DNA of 13,675 nt from Chlorobium sp. (GTDB lineage Bacteria; Bacteroidota; Chlorobiia; Chlorobiales; Chlorobiaceae). This document shows, piece after piece, positions 6,374 through 13,517 of this stretch (positions are counted from its first letter, which is position 1; each line of letters opens with the position of its first letter). The position numbers and the translations under genes are program-made. Location: positions 1-13,675 of the forward strand of contig JANQHB010000044.1 of the NCBI GenBank assembly GCA_028277225.1, given 5' to 3'. The notes beneath the pieces were generated by a model that saw only the letters and a list, made by a program, of their open reading frames with translations, did not search any database and was not told the origin of the DNA.

Positions 6374-8449
6374 CTACAGTCTTATGTCAACCTGAAGGCT
6401 GAAGGTTCGAGGCGTTGCTACCAGGGCATAGTTGGAGGCCGGCTGGAGATAATCCAGGTAGCGCTCGTCAAAAAGGTTCTCGCAGGTGACAAAGGCTCCC
6501 CAGTTATCGGATTCATAGCCGATTCTGCCCCCAACAAGGGTAATGCTGCCTCTGGAGGCGCTGTTGGCATCGTCCCAGTAGAGTCTGCCAAGGTGACGGA
6601 CCGATGCCCTTGCGGTCCAGCCTTTGTCATGAATGTAGCGGAAATAACCTCCGAGAGTGATATCCGGTGTATAGGGTACGTTATTACCCGAGTAATCGAA
6701 AGGCCCGGCAGAGTCGGTTCCCGTGTACGAGTCAAACTCCGCACGGGTGAGTGCGCCGGAGAGCCCGGCGCTCCAGTTGCTGTTCAGACGCAGGCTGGCC
6801 TGAACTTCAGCGCCGTAGCTGGTTGCTGCGGCTGCATTACTGGCTATATAAGAAAAAGTGGCGGGGTCGTAGGAGACCACCTGGAGATCGGTAATATCGA
6901 CATAGAAGATGCTGGTGCTGAGAACCAGGTCGCCATTGAACATGGTTGTTTTCAGGCCAAGCTCATAATCCAGGGATGTCTGTTCCTTGAAGGTGTAGTC
7001 AGTGGGATCAGGAGTGCCCGAAGACCAGTTGAACCCTCCCGGATGGAATCCACGGCTGACGCTGCCCCAGGCCATGGTCTGCTCGGAGGGTTGCCAGGTC
7101 AAGGCAAGTTTTGGCAGGATGGCATCCCAGTGGTTGGCGGTTTCGGCGTTCAGCCCCGGTATCCTGATGCCACCCATCACGGTGTAATACCTGAAGGCGA
7201 TGTCTTTTTCCGTATACTGATAGCGCAGCGCCCCGGTGAGAGAGAATTTTTCCATGAGCGGCAGGGTGAGCTGGCCATAGACCGCATAGTCGTTAACGGT
7301 TTCGGTGCTGGGCAGATGGCTTTCCATGTCAAAGGCCACTATGTAGGAGCTGACGTCTTTTTTATCCCGTTTTCCGTCCGAGGCATAGATTCCGGCGATC
7401 CAGGATATGGCGGACGGATCTTTCTCTTCGGAAGTCAGGCGGAATTCCTGGGTGATCTCCCGGTCTTCCACATGCCGTCCAGAGGCTCCTATACCAATTT
7501 CAAGGAACGCAAAGTCCTGCTCATACTCCATATCACTGTATCTGTGGGTGGTGATCGATTCTCCGCGGAAAGCGCCGAAATCCTTTTCGACTTTCAGGGA
7601 GGTGTTCACACCGACGGCATCGGTAAAGTCATCGGGATTCAGATCGCTTTTCAGGGTGGCTTCTGGTCCCTTGATCGCAGCGTCGAACCCCCTGTCTTCA
7701 AGGGATAGGTCAGACTGCAGGTTTATTTCGAAGTCGTTTGGCAGGAGGGCCCTCAATCTGGCCTTGAATCTCCGCATCGAACTGTCGTTGCCCTTGTCCG
7801 TTCCGGGATTTACCATGTAGCCGTCGGTTGTGTCATAGAGAGTGCCGAGGCTGAAAAACAGGCGGTCCCGGACCAGAGGGCCCGAAGCTTCAGCGCGGAA
7901 AAAGCCTGTTTCATAAGTCCCCAGCCCGCCGCTCGTCTTTGCTGCAAAGGTGTTGTCCGGTGCTTTGGTGACGATGTTCATTACTCCCCCCATGCTGCTT
8001 TTGCCATAGAGGGTGCTCTGGGAGCCGTGGAGTACCTCTACCCGTTCTATGGCAAGAAGGGCGGGATCGGCGTTGAAATAAGAGTCCATGGGTACCCCGT
8101 CTACGTAGATGATCAGAGGATTGGCTTCGGTAAAGCTCATCGTGGTTTTTCCCCTGAAGGACATCATTCTCACGTTGGCAGTCATGGTGCCGGTGGAAAA
8201 CAGATTGGGTACCCGCTCAAAGATATCGTCCACGTTGCGAATGCCGCTTTCATCGAGCTCATCACCGGAAAACAGTGTCATGGACATGGGTACCTTGTCT
8301 GCCTTCTCCTCGAACTTGTTTGCTGTAACGACCACTGGGGCAAGAACATGGAATTGTTCCGGTGTCCCGGCCATTGCGGTAAAGGCGGACAACAGGAATA
8401 AAACACACGATAGTGCGGTACGAACAGATAAGTGTTTATATGCCTTCAT
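6374..8449 (-). CDS. TonB-dependent outer-membrane receptor 1
   Basis: A protein of 691 residues, the usual receptor length, for energised uptake of a metal chelate or similar ligand. A signal peptide (MKAYKHLSVRTALS..., likely cleaved after AMA at 25-27) leads to a TonB-box-like APVVVTA (37-43). The plug domain has the hallmark IERVEVLHGSQSTLYGKSS segment and a following GGVMNIVTK. The beta-barrel carries repeated aromatic strands, the late motif NLFDERYLDY, and a C-terminus ending SLQVDIRL. ATG 8449 is chosen over the further upstream ATG 8551 because it starts the signal peptide and has AGGGAG about 9 nt before it. It is divergent from the AraC-family gene at 8624, its likely regulator, and followed by a coupled hydrolase. 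The substrate class (siderophore or haem most likely) is inferred from context. Confidence 0.95.
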   Translation of the reverse strand: MKAYKHLSVRTALSCVLFLLSAFTAMAGTPEQFHVLAPVVVTANKFEEKADKVPMSMTLFSGDELDESGIRNVDDIFERVPNLFSTGTMTANVRMMSFRGKTTMSFTEANPLIIYVDGVPMDSYFNADPALLAIERVEVLHGSQSTLYGKSSMGGVMNIVTKAPDNTFAAKTSGGLGTYETGFFRAEASGPLVRDRLFFSLGTLYDTTDGYMVNPGTDKGNDSSMRRFKARLRALLPNDFEINLQSDLSLEDRGFDAAIKGPEATLKSDLNPDDFTDAVGVNTSLKVEKDFGAFRGESITTHRYSDMEYEQDFAFLEIGIGASGRHVEDREITQEFRLTSEEKDPSAISWIAGIYASDGKRDKKDVSSYIVAFDMESHLPSTETVNDYAVYGQLTLPLMEKFSLTGALRYQYTEKDIAFRYYTVMGGIRIPGLNAETANHWDAILPKLALTWQPSEQTMAWGSVSRGFHPGGFNWSSGTPDPTDYTFKEQTSLDYELGLKTTMFNGDLVLSTSIFYVDITDLQVVSYDPATFSYIASNAAAATSYGAEVQASLRLNSNWSAGLSGALTRAEFDSYTGTDSAGPFDYSGNNVPYTPDITLGGYFRYIHDKGWTARASVRHLGRLYWDDANSASRGSITLVGGRIGYESDNWGAFVTCENLFDERYLDYLQPASNYALVATPRTFSLQVDIRL

Positions 8450-8509
8450 TGTATTCTTCTCCCTTATACTTCTTGGAGTTTGGATCGGGACGTGTGGCTT
8501 TGCCCATGT

Positions 8510-8536
8510 TTGTTGCCTAATTATATTGTGTATAAT
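8510..8536 (+). promoter_or_regulatory. probable promoter of the AraC-family gene at 8624
   Basis: A consensus TATAAT lies at 8531-8536 with TTGTTG at 8510-8515 (15-nt spacer; TTTGTT at 8509-8514 gives 16). It overlaps the oppositely directed promoter of receptor 1. The 21-bp direct repeats at 8571-8605 fall in its predicted 5' leader, so the regulator probably represses itself. Confidence 0.5.
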
Positions 8537-8551
8537 CAAGAGTTTCTGCAA
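8520..8551 (-). promoter_or_regulatory. probable weak promoter of TonB receptor 1
   Basis: On the minus strand TATAAT (complement of 8520-8525) has only a poor -35, TTGCAG (complement of 8546-8551) with a 20-nt spacer. The poor spacing fits an activator-dependent promoter, with the AraC-type repeats at 8571-8605 just upstream. Confidence 0.4.
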
Positions 8552-8568
8552 CCAGGGGGATTATATGT

Positions 8569-8607
8569 CCGTTAGGGATGAAAAAACGCCCGTAAGGGAT
8601 GAAAACG
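8569..8607 (+). promoter_or_regulatory. candidate AraC-family operator: direct repeats 21 bp apart
   Basis: GTTAGGGATGAAAA at 8571-8584 and GTAAGGGATGAAAA at 8592-8605 differ at one base. Both are preceded by CC and followed within three bases by CG. A 21-bp period puts the copies on the same DNA face, as for the two half-sites contacted by AraC-type dimers. The position, between the divergent promoters and the regulator start, fits activation of receptor 1 and autorepression. Confidence 0.65.
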
Positions 8608-8623
8608 ACTCGGTAAATTGATT

Positions 8624-9589
8624 ATGGAAGTAGTGACAGTGGAGGGGGCGTTAGGGATTCTGGAGCATTTCGGTTTTATAAAGATTCGGAAGGATGATAC
8701 CCTGATCTACAAGCTCGAGGGTAAGCCTGGCAAAGGCAGGATCCATCTCACCGGTTCTGTGGAAAGTCATTATCTGATCACATGCGACGTTCTGTTCAAA
8801 CAGGATTTTGTCTATGGGAGCCATATTCGGGAACCCTTTATTGAATTGTCCTCGGTGTCGGATTCCAAGCTGCTCTACGAACAGGAACGTGAGGGTACAA
8901 CATCGGTATTGAAAGGAATGACAACTCATATCAACCTCGGGGAACCGAATGTGATCAACATTGCTGCCGGTACACGGTTGACCTATACCAGCCTGATCAT
9001 TCGACAGGCAACAATGACACGGTTCCTGTCTGATGAAGGGCAGGAGAGAGATTTAGCCCTGCCCGGCAATGCCAGGATCATCAACAGCCTTCCCCCTTGC
9101 CATCGTCAGGCAAGGATACTTTCAGATCTTATCCACTGCAGAATGCAGGGTTCTGTGAAAGCCCTTTATTATGAAATCAAGGCCTTGGAGGTTCTCTGCC
9201 TGCTCTCGGAGGCGCTGTCCTCAAAAAAGCAGAGCATGCATCAGTCCACTGCCCAGGAAAGGGCGGCTGTCAAAGAGGCAAGAGAGATCCTTGCCAACAA
9301 CATTTCCTGTCCTCCAGGTATTTCCGCCCTGGCTCGCAAGGTTGGTATCAATGCCACCAGGCTGAAACAGGCATTTAAACAGGAAACCGGTCAGACTATT
9401 TTCGGCTATCTTCGCTTAATTCGTCTCGGGACAGCCATTTCTCTCATGGCCGATCCCCGGGCTACCATAGCTTCGGTTTCTCAAGAGGTTGGGTACAGGA
9501 GCCCCAGCAAATTCTCTGCAGCGTTCAGGGATCAGTATGGATTGAACCCTGGTCAGTATCTCAGAATGGTAAGACAGAGACCGGAATAG
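8624..9589 (+). CDS. AraC-family transcriptional regulator (PchR-like), divergent from TonB receptor 1
   Basis: A protein of 321 residues. The first 220 or so form a variable sensor domain with no recognised motif. The C-terminal part is a double helix-turn-helix of the AraC/XylS type: helix set one ISALARKVGINATRLKQAFK from residue 233, the linker TIFGYLRLIRLGTAISLM, and helix set two from residue 282 with VSQEVGYRSPSKFSAAFRD, closing GLNPGQYLR. The layout matches PchR-like regulators that sense a siderophore and switch on its receptor gene. ATG 8624 is chosen; TTG 8618 is in frame but neither has a strong ribosome binding site. The likely targets are the receptor at 8449 and itself, through the direct repeats at 8571-8605. 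The ligand is unknown. Confidence 0.9.
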   Translation: MEVVTVEGALGILEHFGFIKIRKDDTLIYKLEGKPGKGRIHLTGSVESHYLITCDVLFKQDFVYGSHIREPFIELSSVSDSKLLYEQEREGTTSVLKGMTTHINLGEPNVINIAAGTRLTYTSLIIRQATMTRFLSDEGQERDLALPGNARIINSLPPCHRQARILSDLIHCRMQGSVKALYYEIKALEVLCLLSEALSSKKQSMHQSTAQERAAVKEAREILANNISCPPGISALARKVGINATRLKQAFKQETGQTIFGYLRLIRLGTAISLMADPRATIASVSQEVGYRSPSKFSAAFRDQYGLNPGQYLRMVRQRPE

Positions 9590-9610
9590 TTTGGTTTCGA
9601 GAGGTTGCTA

Positions 9611-9625
9611 TTTCTTTGAAAGAAA
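9611..9625. promoter_or_regulatory. perfect 15-bp dyad between regulator 1 and the HMA gene
   Basis: TTTCTTTGAAAGAAA is a perfect inverted repeat with 7-bp arms about a single G. It lies 21 bp after the regulator stop and about 150 bp before the HMA gene. With only one central base it suits a dimeric protein site better than a hairpin. The rest of 9590-9778 shows nothing else convincing. Confidence 0.35.
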
Positions 9626-9778
9626 CAATGTCGCAGGTATATGCAGACCTCGGATCAAAAGATTGAGAAAAATACGGCCGAAAGATCGTCAATGAATTTT
9701 AGAGGCCTGATCGTATATGGTTGCATCGGTTATCAACATGATTAAACAGAAGGTGTTGCATCAAACGGAGGATCACGA

Positions 9779-10024
9779 ATGAAACTGTTTTCCAGAAAGC
9801 AGCCGGCTAACGAGATTATCCTGAAAAGTGATGACCTGCATTGCCAGATGTGTGCCGACAGGGTAAAAAGTACCTTACAAAAGGTGAACGGTGTTGTTAA
9901 GGTAAAAGTAAACGTCGGGAAAAAGATGATAACTGTTTCGATCGATGAAAAAAAAGCCATAACCGGTGACCGTCTGACAGGTGCTCTGGAGCCGACTGGT
10001 TACAACGCTACGGTTCAGGAGTAG
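9779..10024 (+). CDS. HMA-domain metallochaperone (CopZ-like)
   Basis: A small cytosolic protein of 81 residues made of one heavy-metal-associated domain. The metal-binding motif is LHCQMCADRV, with the C-x-x-C pair Cys22 and Cys25. It is followed by the conserved KVNGVVKVKVNVGKKMITVSID strand pattern and a final PTGYNATV. The family binds Cu(I), or less often other soft metals, and passes it to transporters or regulators. A strong ribosome binding site (GGAGGA at 9768-9773) precedes ATG 9779. It stands alone between two AraC-type regulators and next to a receptor with Met-rich loops, which suggests a copper link, though no P-type ATPase is present in the window. The domain is certain; the metal is inferred. 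Confidence 0.88.
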   Translation: MKLFSRKQPANEIILKSDDLHCQMCADRVKSTLQKVNGVVKVKVNVGKKMITVSIDEKKAITGDRLTGALEPTGYNATVQE

Positions 10025-10118
10025 AGAGCCGGCATGCCCTTCAATCGCTCATTATGGGAATCAAAATACTGTAATGGCAGAAAGAAACTGTCATGCCTGT
10101 GGATTTTTATGACTAAAT

Positions 10119-10134
10119 TATAATTAGTCTAATT
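10119..10134 (+). promoter_or_regulatory. -10 box overlapped by a DtxR-like dyad, upstream of the second AraC gene
   Basis: TATAAT is at 10119-10124. The perfect dyad AATTAG-T-CTAATT (10122-10134) overlaps its end and the expected transcription start, a classic repressor position. The core TTAGTCTAA matches the DtxR/IdeR core TTAGsCTAA except for the central base. A second, looser arm (GACTAA at 10111-10116 with TTAGTC at 10124-10129) nests with it. No good -35 is seen. Confidence 0.45.
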
Positions 10135-10167
10135 TTGGCAAGTGAGCGGGTAAGGCCGGGACGAAGA

Positions 10168-10308
10168 ATGAATGCGGAAAAACTCTTCGGCGATTTCTCC
10201 GACATCGATAAACTCCGGCCGGGCCTTTTGCTTGGAATAAAGAACTTGCTGCCTGCTGAATTTTACGGAAAGTCAGATGTCTATCAACAAGCAACTCATC
10301 AAGGGGCT
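10168..10308 (+). CDS. possible leader ORF overlapping the second AraC gene
   Basis: A 46-codon ORF (MNAEKLFGDFSD...) runs in the +1 phase into the start of the regulator gene at 10277 and stops inside it at 10308. Its composition looks coding (KLRPGLLLGIKNLLPAEFYG). It may be a regulatory leader peptide, or the original N-terminus of the regulator separated by an old frameshift. CGAAGA (10162-10167) and TCTTCG (10184-10189) can pair around its start codon. The ribosome binding site is weak. Confidence 0.3.
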
Positions 10309-11263
10309 TAATATAATTACCGATCGTACTGCTCTGGAGGAATACACCAACAGCTTGTTAGTGCAGCACTTCATGGAACCCATGAAGAATGTCGTCGTTC
10401 GAACGGAACACTTCCGTCCCCAGGTATCAATCGAAGCTCCTTTCCGGAAAAATCCCTCACCTTGTCTCGAATTCACATACACCCTGTCCGGCGATACCAC
10501 GCTCTCCATAAGGAATGGACCGGGGGACTGGAGCAAATACCGTATTTCCGAGGTGGTTCGGTTCTTTGGATTCAGCACGGAATTAAGCGGGATCGCCACG
10601 GTCAATTCCCTGATTCCTGTCAAAATGCTTCATCTGTATATAACCCTGCAGAAACTGGCTCAGCTTTTAGGCTCCGGCAACGGTCATCTGGTCCGGGCCA
10701 TTGTTGACAAAGCGGGTGTCAACAGCATGAATCCTCTGAATATAACGACTGTCGGCCCGGTAACCACTTCGATCATCCATCAGATATTTAACCGTGACGG
10801 CGCATCGCCGGCAGACTCACTTTTCCTCAAAGGGAAAGTTCTCGAGCTGCTTTCCCGCGAAGTTGAGTTTTTGTGCGGTTCGCAGCGCAAACAGACAATC
10901 CTGCAGCCGGACGATGTCGCTATGCTGCAGGCGGCAAGGACGATCATTATGGAACGGATGTCTGCTCCTCCCTCCATTGCCGAACTGGCGCGAAAAGTGG
11001 GGCTCAATGAAAAAAAAATCAAACAGGGATTCAAAGAGCTTTACGGAACAACGGTATACGGTTTTCTTCGTGAATATCGTATGCAGCAGGCGAAGCTCTT
11101 GTTCGAACGGGATCATAAGAGCGTTACCGATGTTGCATGCGCGGTAGGATACTCCAATGTTTCTCATTTCGGTGTCATTTTCAAACATCACCACGGGGTA
11201 AGGCCCGGAGAATACCTGAGATCCCTGAAAGAGTATCGGATGACGCACCATCTCTGCCGGTGA
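10277..11263 (+). CDS. AraC-family transcriptional regulator (PchR-like), upstream of TonB receptor 2
   Basis: A protein of 328 residues with the same plan as the regulator at 8624. A variable N-terminal sensing region (about 1-220) contains CLEFTYTLSGDTTLSI, typical of PchR-like proteins. It is followed by two helix-turn-helices: SIAELARKVGLNEKKIKQGF from residue 233, and the set beginning VTDVACAVGYSNVSHFGVIF at 283, closing GVRPGEYLR. ATG 10277 has GGAAAG about 5 nt upstream. The nearest target is the receptor at 11448, on the same strand 184 bp away, with its own regulatory repeats. A DtxR-like dyad over the promoter suggests the regulator is itself under iron or other metal control, a common hierarchy for siderophore regulators. 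The ligand is unknown. An overlapping leader ORF at 10168-10308 leaves the true start slightly open. Confidence 0.9.
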   Translation: MSINKQLIKGLNIITDRTALEEYTNSLLVQHFMEPMKNVVVRTEHFRPQVSIEAPFRKNPSPCLEFTYTLSGDTTLSIRNGPGDWSKYRISEVVRFFGFSTELSGIATVNSLIPVKMLHLYITLQKLAQLLGSGNGHLVRAIVDKAGVNSMNPLNITTVGPVTTSIIHQIFNRDGASPADSLFLKGKVLELLSREVEFLCGSQRKQTILQPDDVAMLQAARTIIMERMSAPPSIAELARKVGLNEKKIKQGFKELYGTTVYGFLREYRMQQAKLLFERDHKSVTDVACAVGYSNVSHFGVIFKHHHGVRPGEYLRSLKEYRMTHHLCR

Positions 11264-11403
11264 GCATCAGCCCATCTCCACGTTTCGTCCTTCCTGCAAA
11301 AAGATATCCTCCATTGGCAGTAAAAGTCCCTCAGGAGGTATTTCCCTAAAGGTAATACTGTTAGATTCTTCGCGTTAATTGGAAAGTGTCTAAACAGGGG
11401 GCC

Positions 11404-11440
11404 ATGAAATTTTCAGGTGAATCATTTCATTTTCAGGAGG
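11404..11440 (+). promoter_or_regulatory. repeat cluster over the ribosome binding site of TonB receptor 2
   Basis: ATGAAAT (11404-11410) and ATTTCAT (11424-11430) are a perfect inverted repeat with a 13-nt spacer. ATTTTCAGG also occurs twice as a direct repeat 20 bp apart (11409-11417 and 11429-11437). The second copy runs into the strong ribosome binding site AGGAGG (11435-11440). This may be an AraC-type operator or an RNA fold that masks the site. No convincing promoter was found in 11264-11403. Confidence 0.4.
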
Positions 11441-11447
11441 ACACATT

Positions 11448-13517
11448 ATGAAAGGTCATATTCATTACCTCTATCAGGCACTGTCGGTGCTGATTTTTTT
11501 CGGGGTAACGGCTGCGGCAGCCGCCGAAGAGCCGGCAGGTGTTATGTATCAGCTCGATACTATTATTGTCACCGCCCATAAAAGCGAGGAAGATAAACAG
11601 GATATACCTGCAAGTATCTCGGTGGTCGATGGTACGACCATGCAGGATTTCGGTGTGGACGAGCTGGAAACCCTGACCGGTTTTATTCCCAATGTCAGTG
11701 TTGACAAAATTCAGAACCAGGCGGGACAGATTGTTTTCCGGGGAATCGGAGGGATGACCAATATGAACAGGATATTCAATATCAATGTCGACGGTGTCAC
11801 CATTCCGTACTCGGCAATCGATACATTCCTCGATGTCGAGCGGGTGGAAATACTGCGGGGCGGTCAGAGTTCCTTATATGGGCGCAATACCCACGCCGGT
11901 GTGATCAATGTGATTACCAACAAGCCTGCTCCGGAGTTCACCTTTGACGCCGACGCCGGTTACGAAAACCATAACACGTGGAAATTGAAAACTGCATTCG
12001 GCGGACCCGCAGGCGATAAACATGCCTATCGGGTGGCGCTTGGCTACAACAGTACCGACGGTTATATGGAAAACGATTTTCTCGGAACGGATGACGGCAG
12101 CAGAAACGAGCAGTTCTCCGGCCGGGTCATGTACGACTACAGGCCATCGGATGACAGCCTGATTCGTTTATCGTTGATTGCGGACCGTTATGACGGCGGG
12201 TTCGATGAGTATTTCCCGCTGGAGCAGGGGATTGGAACCACGACCATGAACAACGAAGAAGGGAGCGTAAAAGGCCATCTGATATCTCCGACTCTGACCT
12301 GGGAGAAGAAGGTAAACGGTCTCGATCTGACATCGATAACAAATTTCAGCAGCTCGAATTCACAGACTGTTTATGATTTTGATTTTTCAATGATGGACAT
12401 GATGCTGTTTACGTATGACGAGGATTTCAATACGTTTACACAGGAATTTCGTCTGGCCGGCGAAACGTCCGGATCGTTCAAATGGCTTGCCGGTACGGTG
12501 CTCATGTTGGAAAAGCTTGAATCGTTGACCGATGTCGGTTTCGGTGACGATGCGGGTATGATGGCAATGATGCCGGGCATGAATATGATCGGCGACGGTA
12601 CCATCGACAGCCGGGGGATTGCACTGTTCGGACAGGCGGCCTATACTTTCCTGGATGACTTCGAACTGCGCATGCGTCTTCGTCTCGATTATGAGCATCG
12701 GGAACTGACCTGGCAGGGGAGAATGGAAATGGGGGGATTTCCCATTGTTCCCGCCCAGGACTATACCCGTGACGACGACTGGCTCGGAGTGATGCCGGCC
12801 GTAAGTATTTCTTATGCTCCGGCCGAGAACCAGAGGATTTACGCTTCTGTCGACAGGGGGTACAAGGTCGGGGATTATGCATCCAACCAGGTGGAAATAA
12901 GTGCGGTAAAGGAACCTGTCGATCCGGAGTACACATTGACCTACGAGATCGGTTATAACGCGTTGCTTGCCGACAGACGGCTTGAGTTGAGCTGCGCAGC
13001 CTTCTATATCGACTGGACCGATATGCATGTCAGCGTGGTGAAGGACAATGTCGCCCTGATGCAGAATGCGGCCGAAGCGCATACGTACGGAGCTGAATTC
13101 GAGGCACGCTGGCGGCCGACGAGAGGGTTGGAAGTCTTTACCGGTCTCGGCCTGCTCGAGGGCGAATTCGACCGCTATGACAACCATCCCGATGGTCTGG
13201 ACCTCTCCGGCAACGCATTGCCCAACGCCCATGAGTACAATTTCTCGGTCGGCGCCGTTTATCGCCATTCCCGGGGCTTATTTACATCTCTTTCGGCCAA
13301 CTTCCTGGGTCTGAAATATATGGATGAGCTCAACGAGGTCGAGCAGGACAGCTATACTCTGCTCAATGCAAAAGTAGGGTATATTGCCGATAACTGGTCA
13401 TGTTATCTTTATGGCCGCGATATACTCGATGAAAAATACCTGACTCACACCTTTACCAATGCTGGACGGATCGGTGAGACCGCTGTGATCGGCGCCCAGC
13501 TCAGTTATCGCTTGTAG
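11448..13517 (+). CDS. TonB-dependent outer-membrane receptor 2, with methionine-rich loops
   Basis: A protein of 689 residues. A signal peptide is cleaved near AAAAA at 22-26, and the TonB box is DTIIVTA (37-43). The plug has the motif VERVEILRGGQSSLYGRNT and a following GVINVITNKP. The barrel is rich in aromatic beta-strands and ends in AQLSYRL, with the late motif DILDEKYLTH. ATG 11448 has a strong AGGAGG seven bases upstream. Unusual for the family are Met clusters: MMDMM at 315-319, MMAMMPGMNM at 371-380 and MEM at 426-428. If these lie in extracellular loops, they suggest binding of soft Cu(I) or a copper complex. Context fits: a CopZ-like protein two genes upstream and its own AraC-type regulator. 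A siderophore or haem ligand remains possible. The gene resembles receptor 1 in layout and is probably a distant paralogue. A palindromic element begins right after the stop. Confidence 0.94.
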   Translation: MKGHIHYLYQALSVLIFFGVTAAAAAEEPAGVMYQLDTIIVTAHKSEEDKQDIPASISVVDGTTMQDFGVDELETLTGFIPNVSVDKIQNQAGQIVFRGIGGMTNMNRIFNINVDGVTIPYSAIDTFLDVERVEILRGGQSSLYGRNTHAGVINVITNKPAPEFTFDADAGYENHNTWKLKTAFGGPAGDKHAYRVALGYNSTDGYMENDFLGTDDGSRNEQFSGRVMYDYRPSDDSLIRLSLIADRYDGGFDEYFPLEQGIGTTTMNNEEGSVKGHLISPTLTWEKKVNGLDLTSITNFSSSNSQTVYDFDFSMMDMMLFTYDEDFNTFTQEFRLAGETSGSFKWLAGTVLMLEKLESLTDVGFGDDAGMMAMMPGMNMIGDGTIDSRGIALFGQAAYTFLDDFELRMRLRLDYEHRELTWQGRMEMGGFPIVPAQDYTRDDDWLGVMPAVSISYAPAENQRIYASVDRGYKVGDYASNQVEISAVKEPVDPEYTLTYEIGYNALLADRRLELSCAAFYIDWTDMHVSVVKDNVALMQNAAEAHTYGAEFEARWRPTRGLEVFTGLGLLEGEFDRYDNHPDGLDLSGNALPNAHEYNFSVGAVYRHSRGLFTSLSANFLGLKYMDELNEVEQDSYTLLNAKVGYIADNWSCYLYGRDILDEKYLTHTFTNAGRIGETAVIGAQLSYRL

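Noticed and set aside
6356..7708. Long plus-strand open frame of 450 codons
   Set aside because: It is antisense to TonB receptor 1, whose signal peptide, plug and barrel motifs are unmistakable. The antisense frame has no recognisable domain.
8550..8563. A third copy of the AraC-type half-site (CAGGGGGATTA)
   Set aside because: Only about five of eleven positions match, at a shifted phase; not supported.
10152..10227. AAGGCC/GGCCTT pairing as an attenuator upstream of the second AraC gene
   Set aside because: Six-base arms are about 65 nt apart with no compact hairpin; likely chance in GC-rich sequence.
12387..13268. Long minus-strand open frame of 293 codons
   Set aside because: It is antisense to TonB receptor 2, low in plausible motifs and rich in His, Arg and Pro, as expected from a shadow frame.
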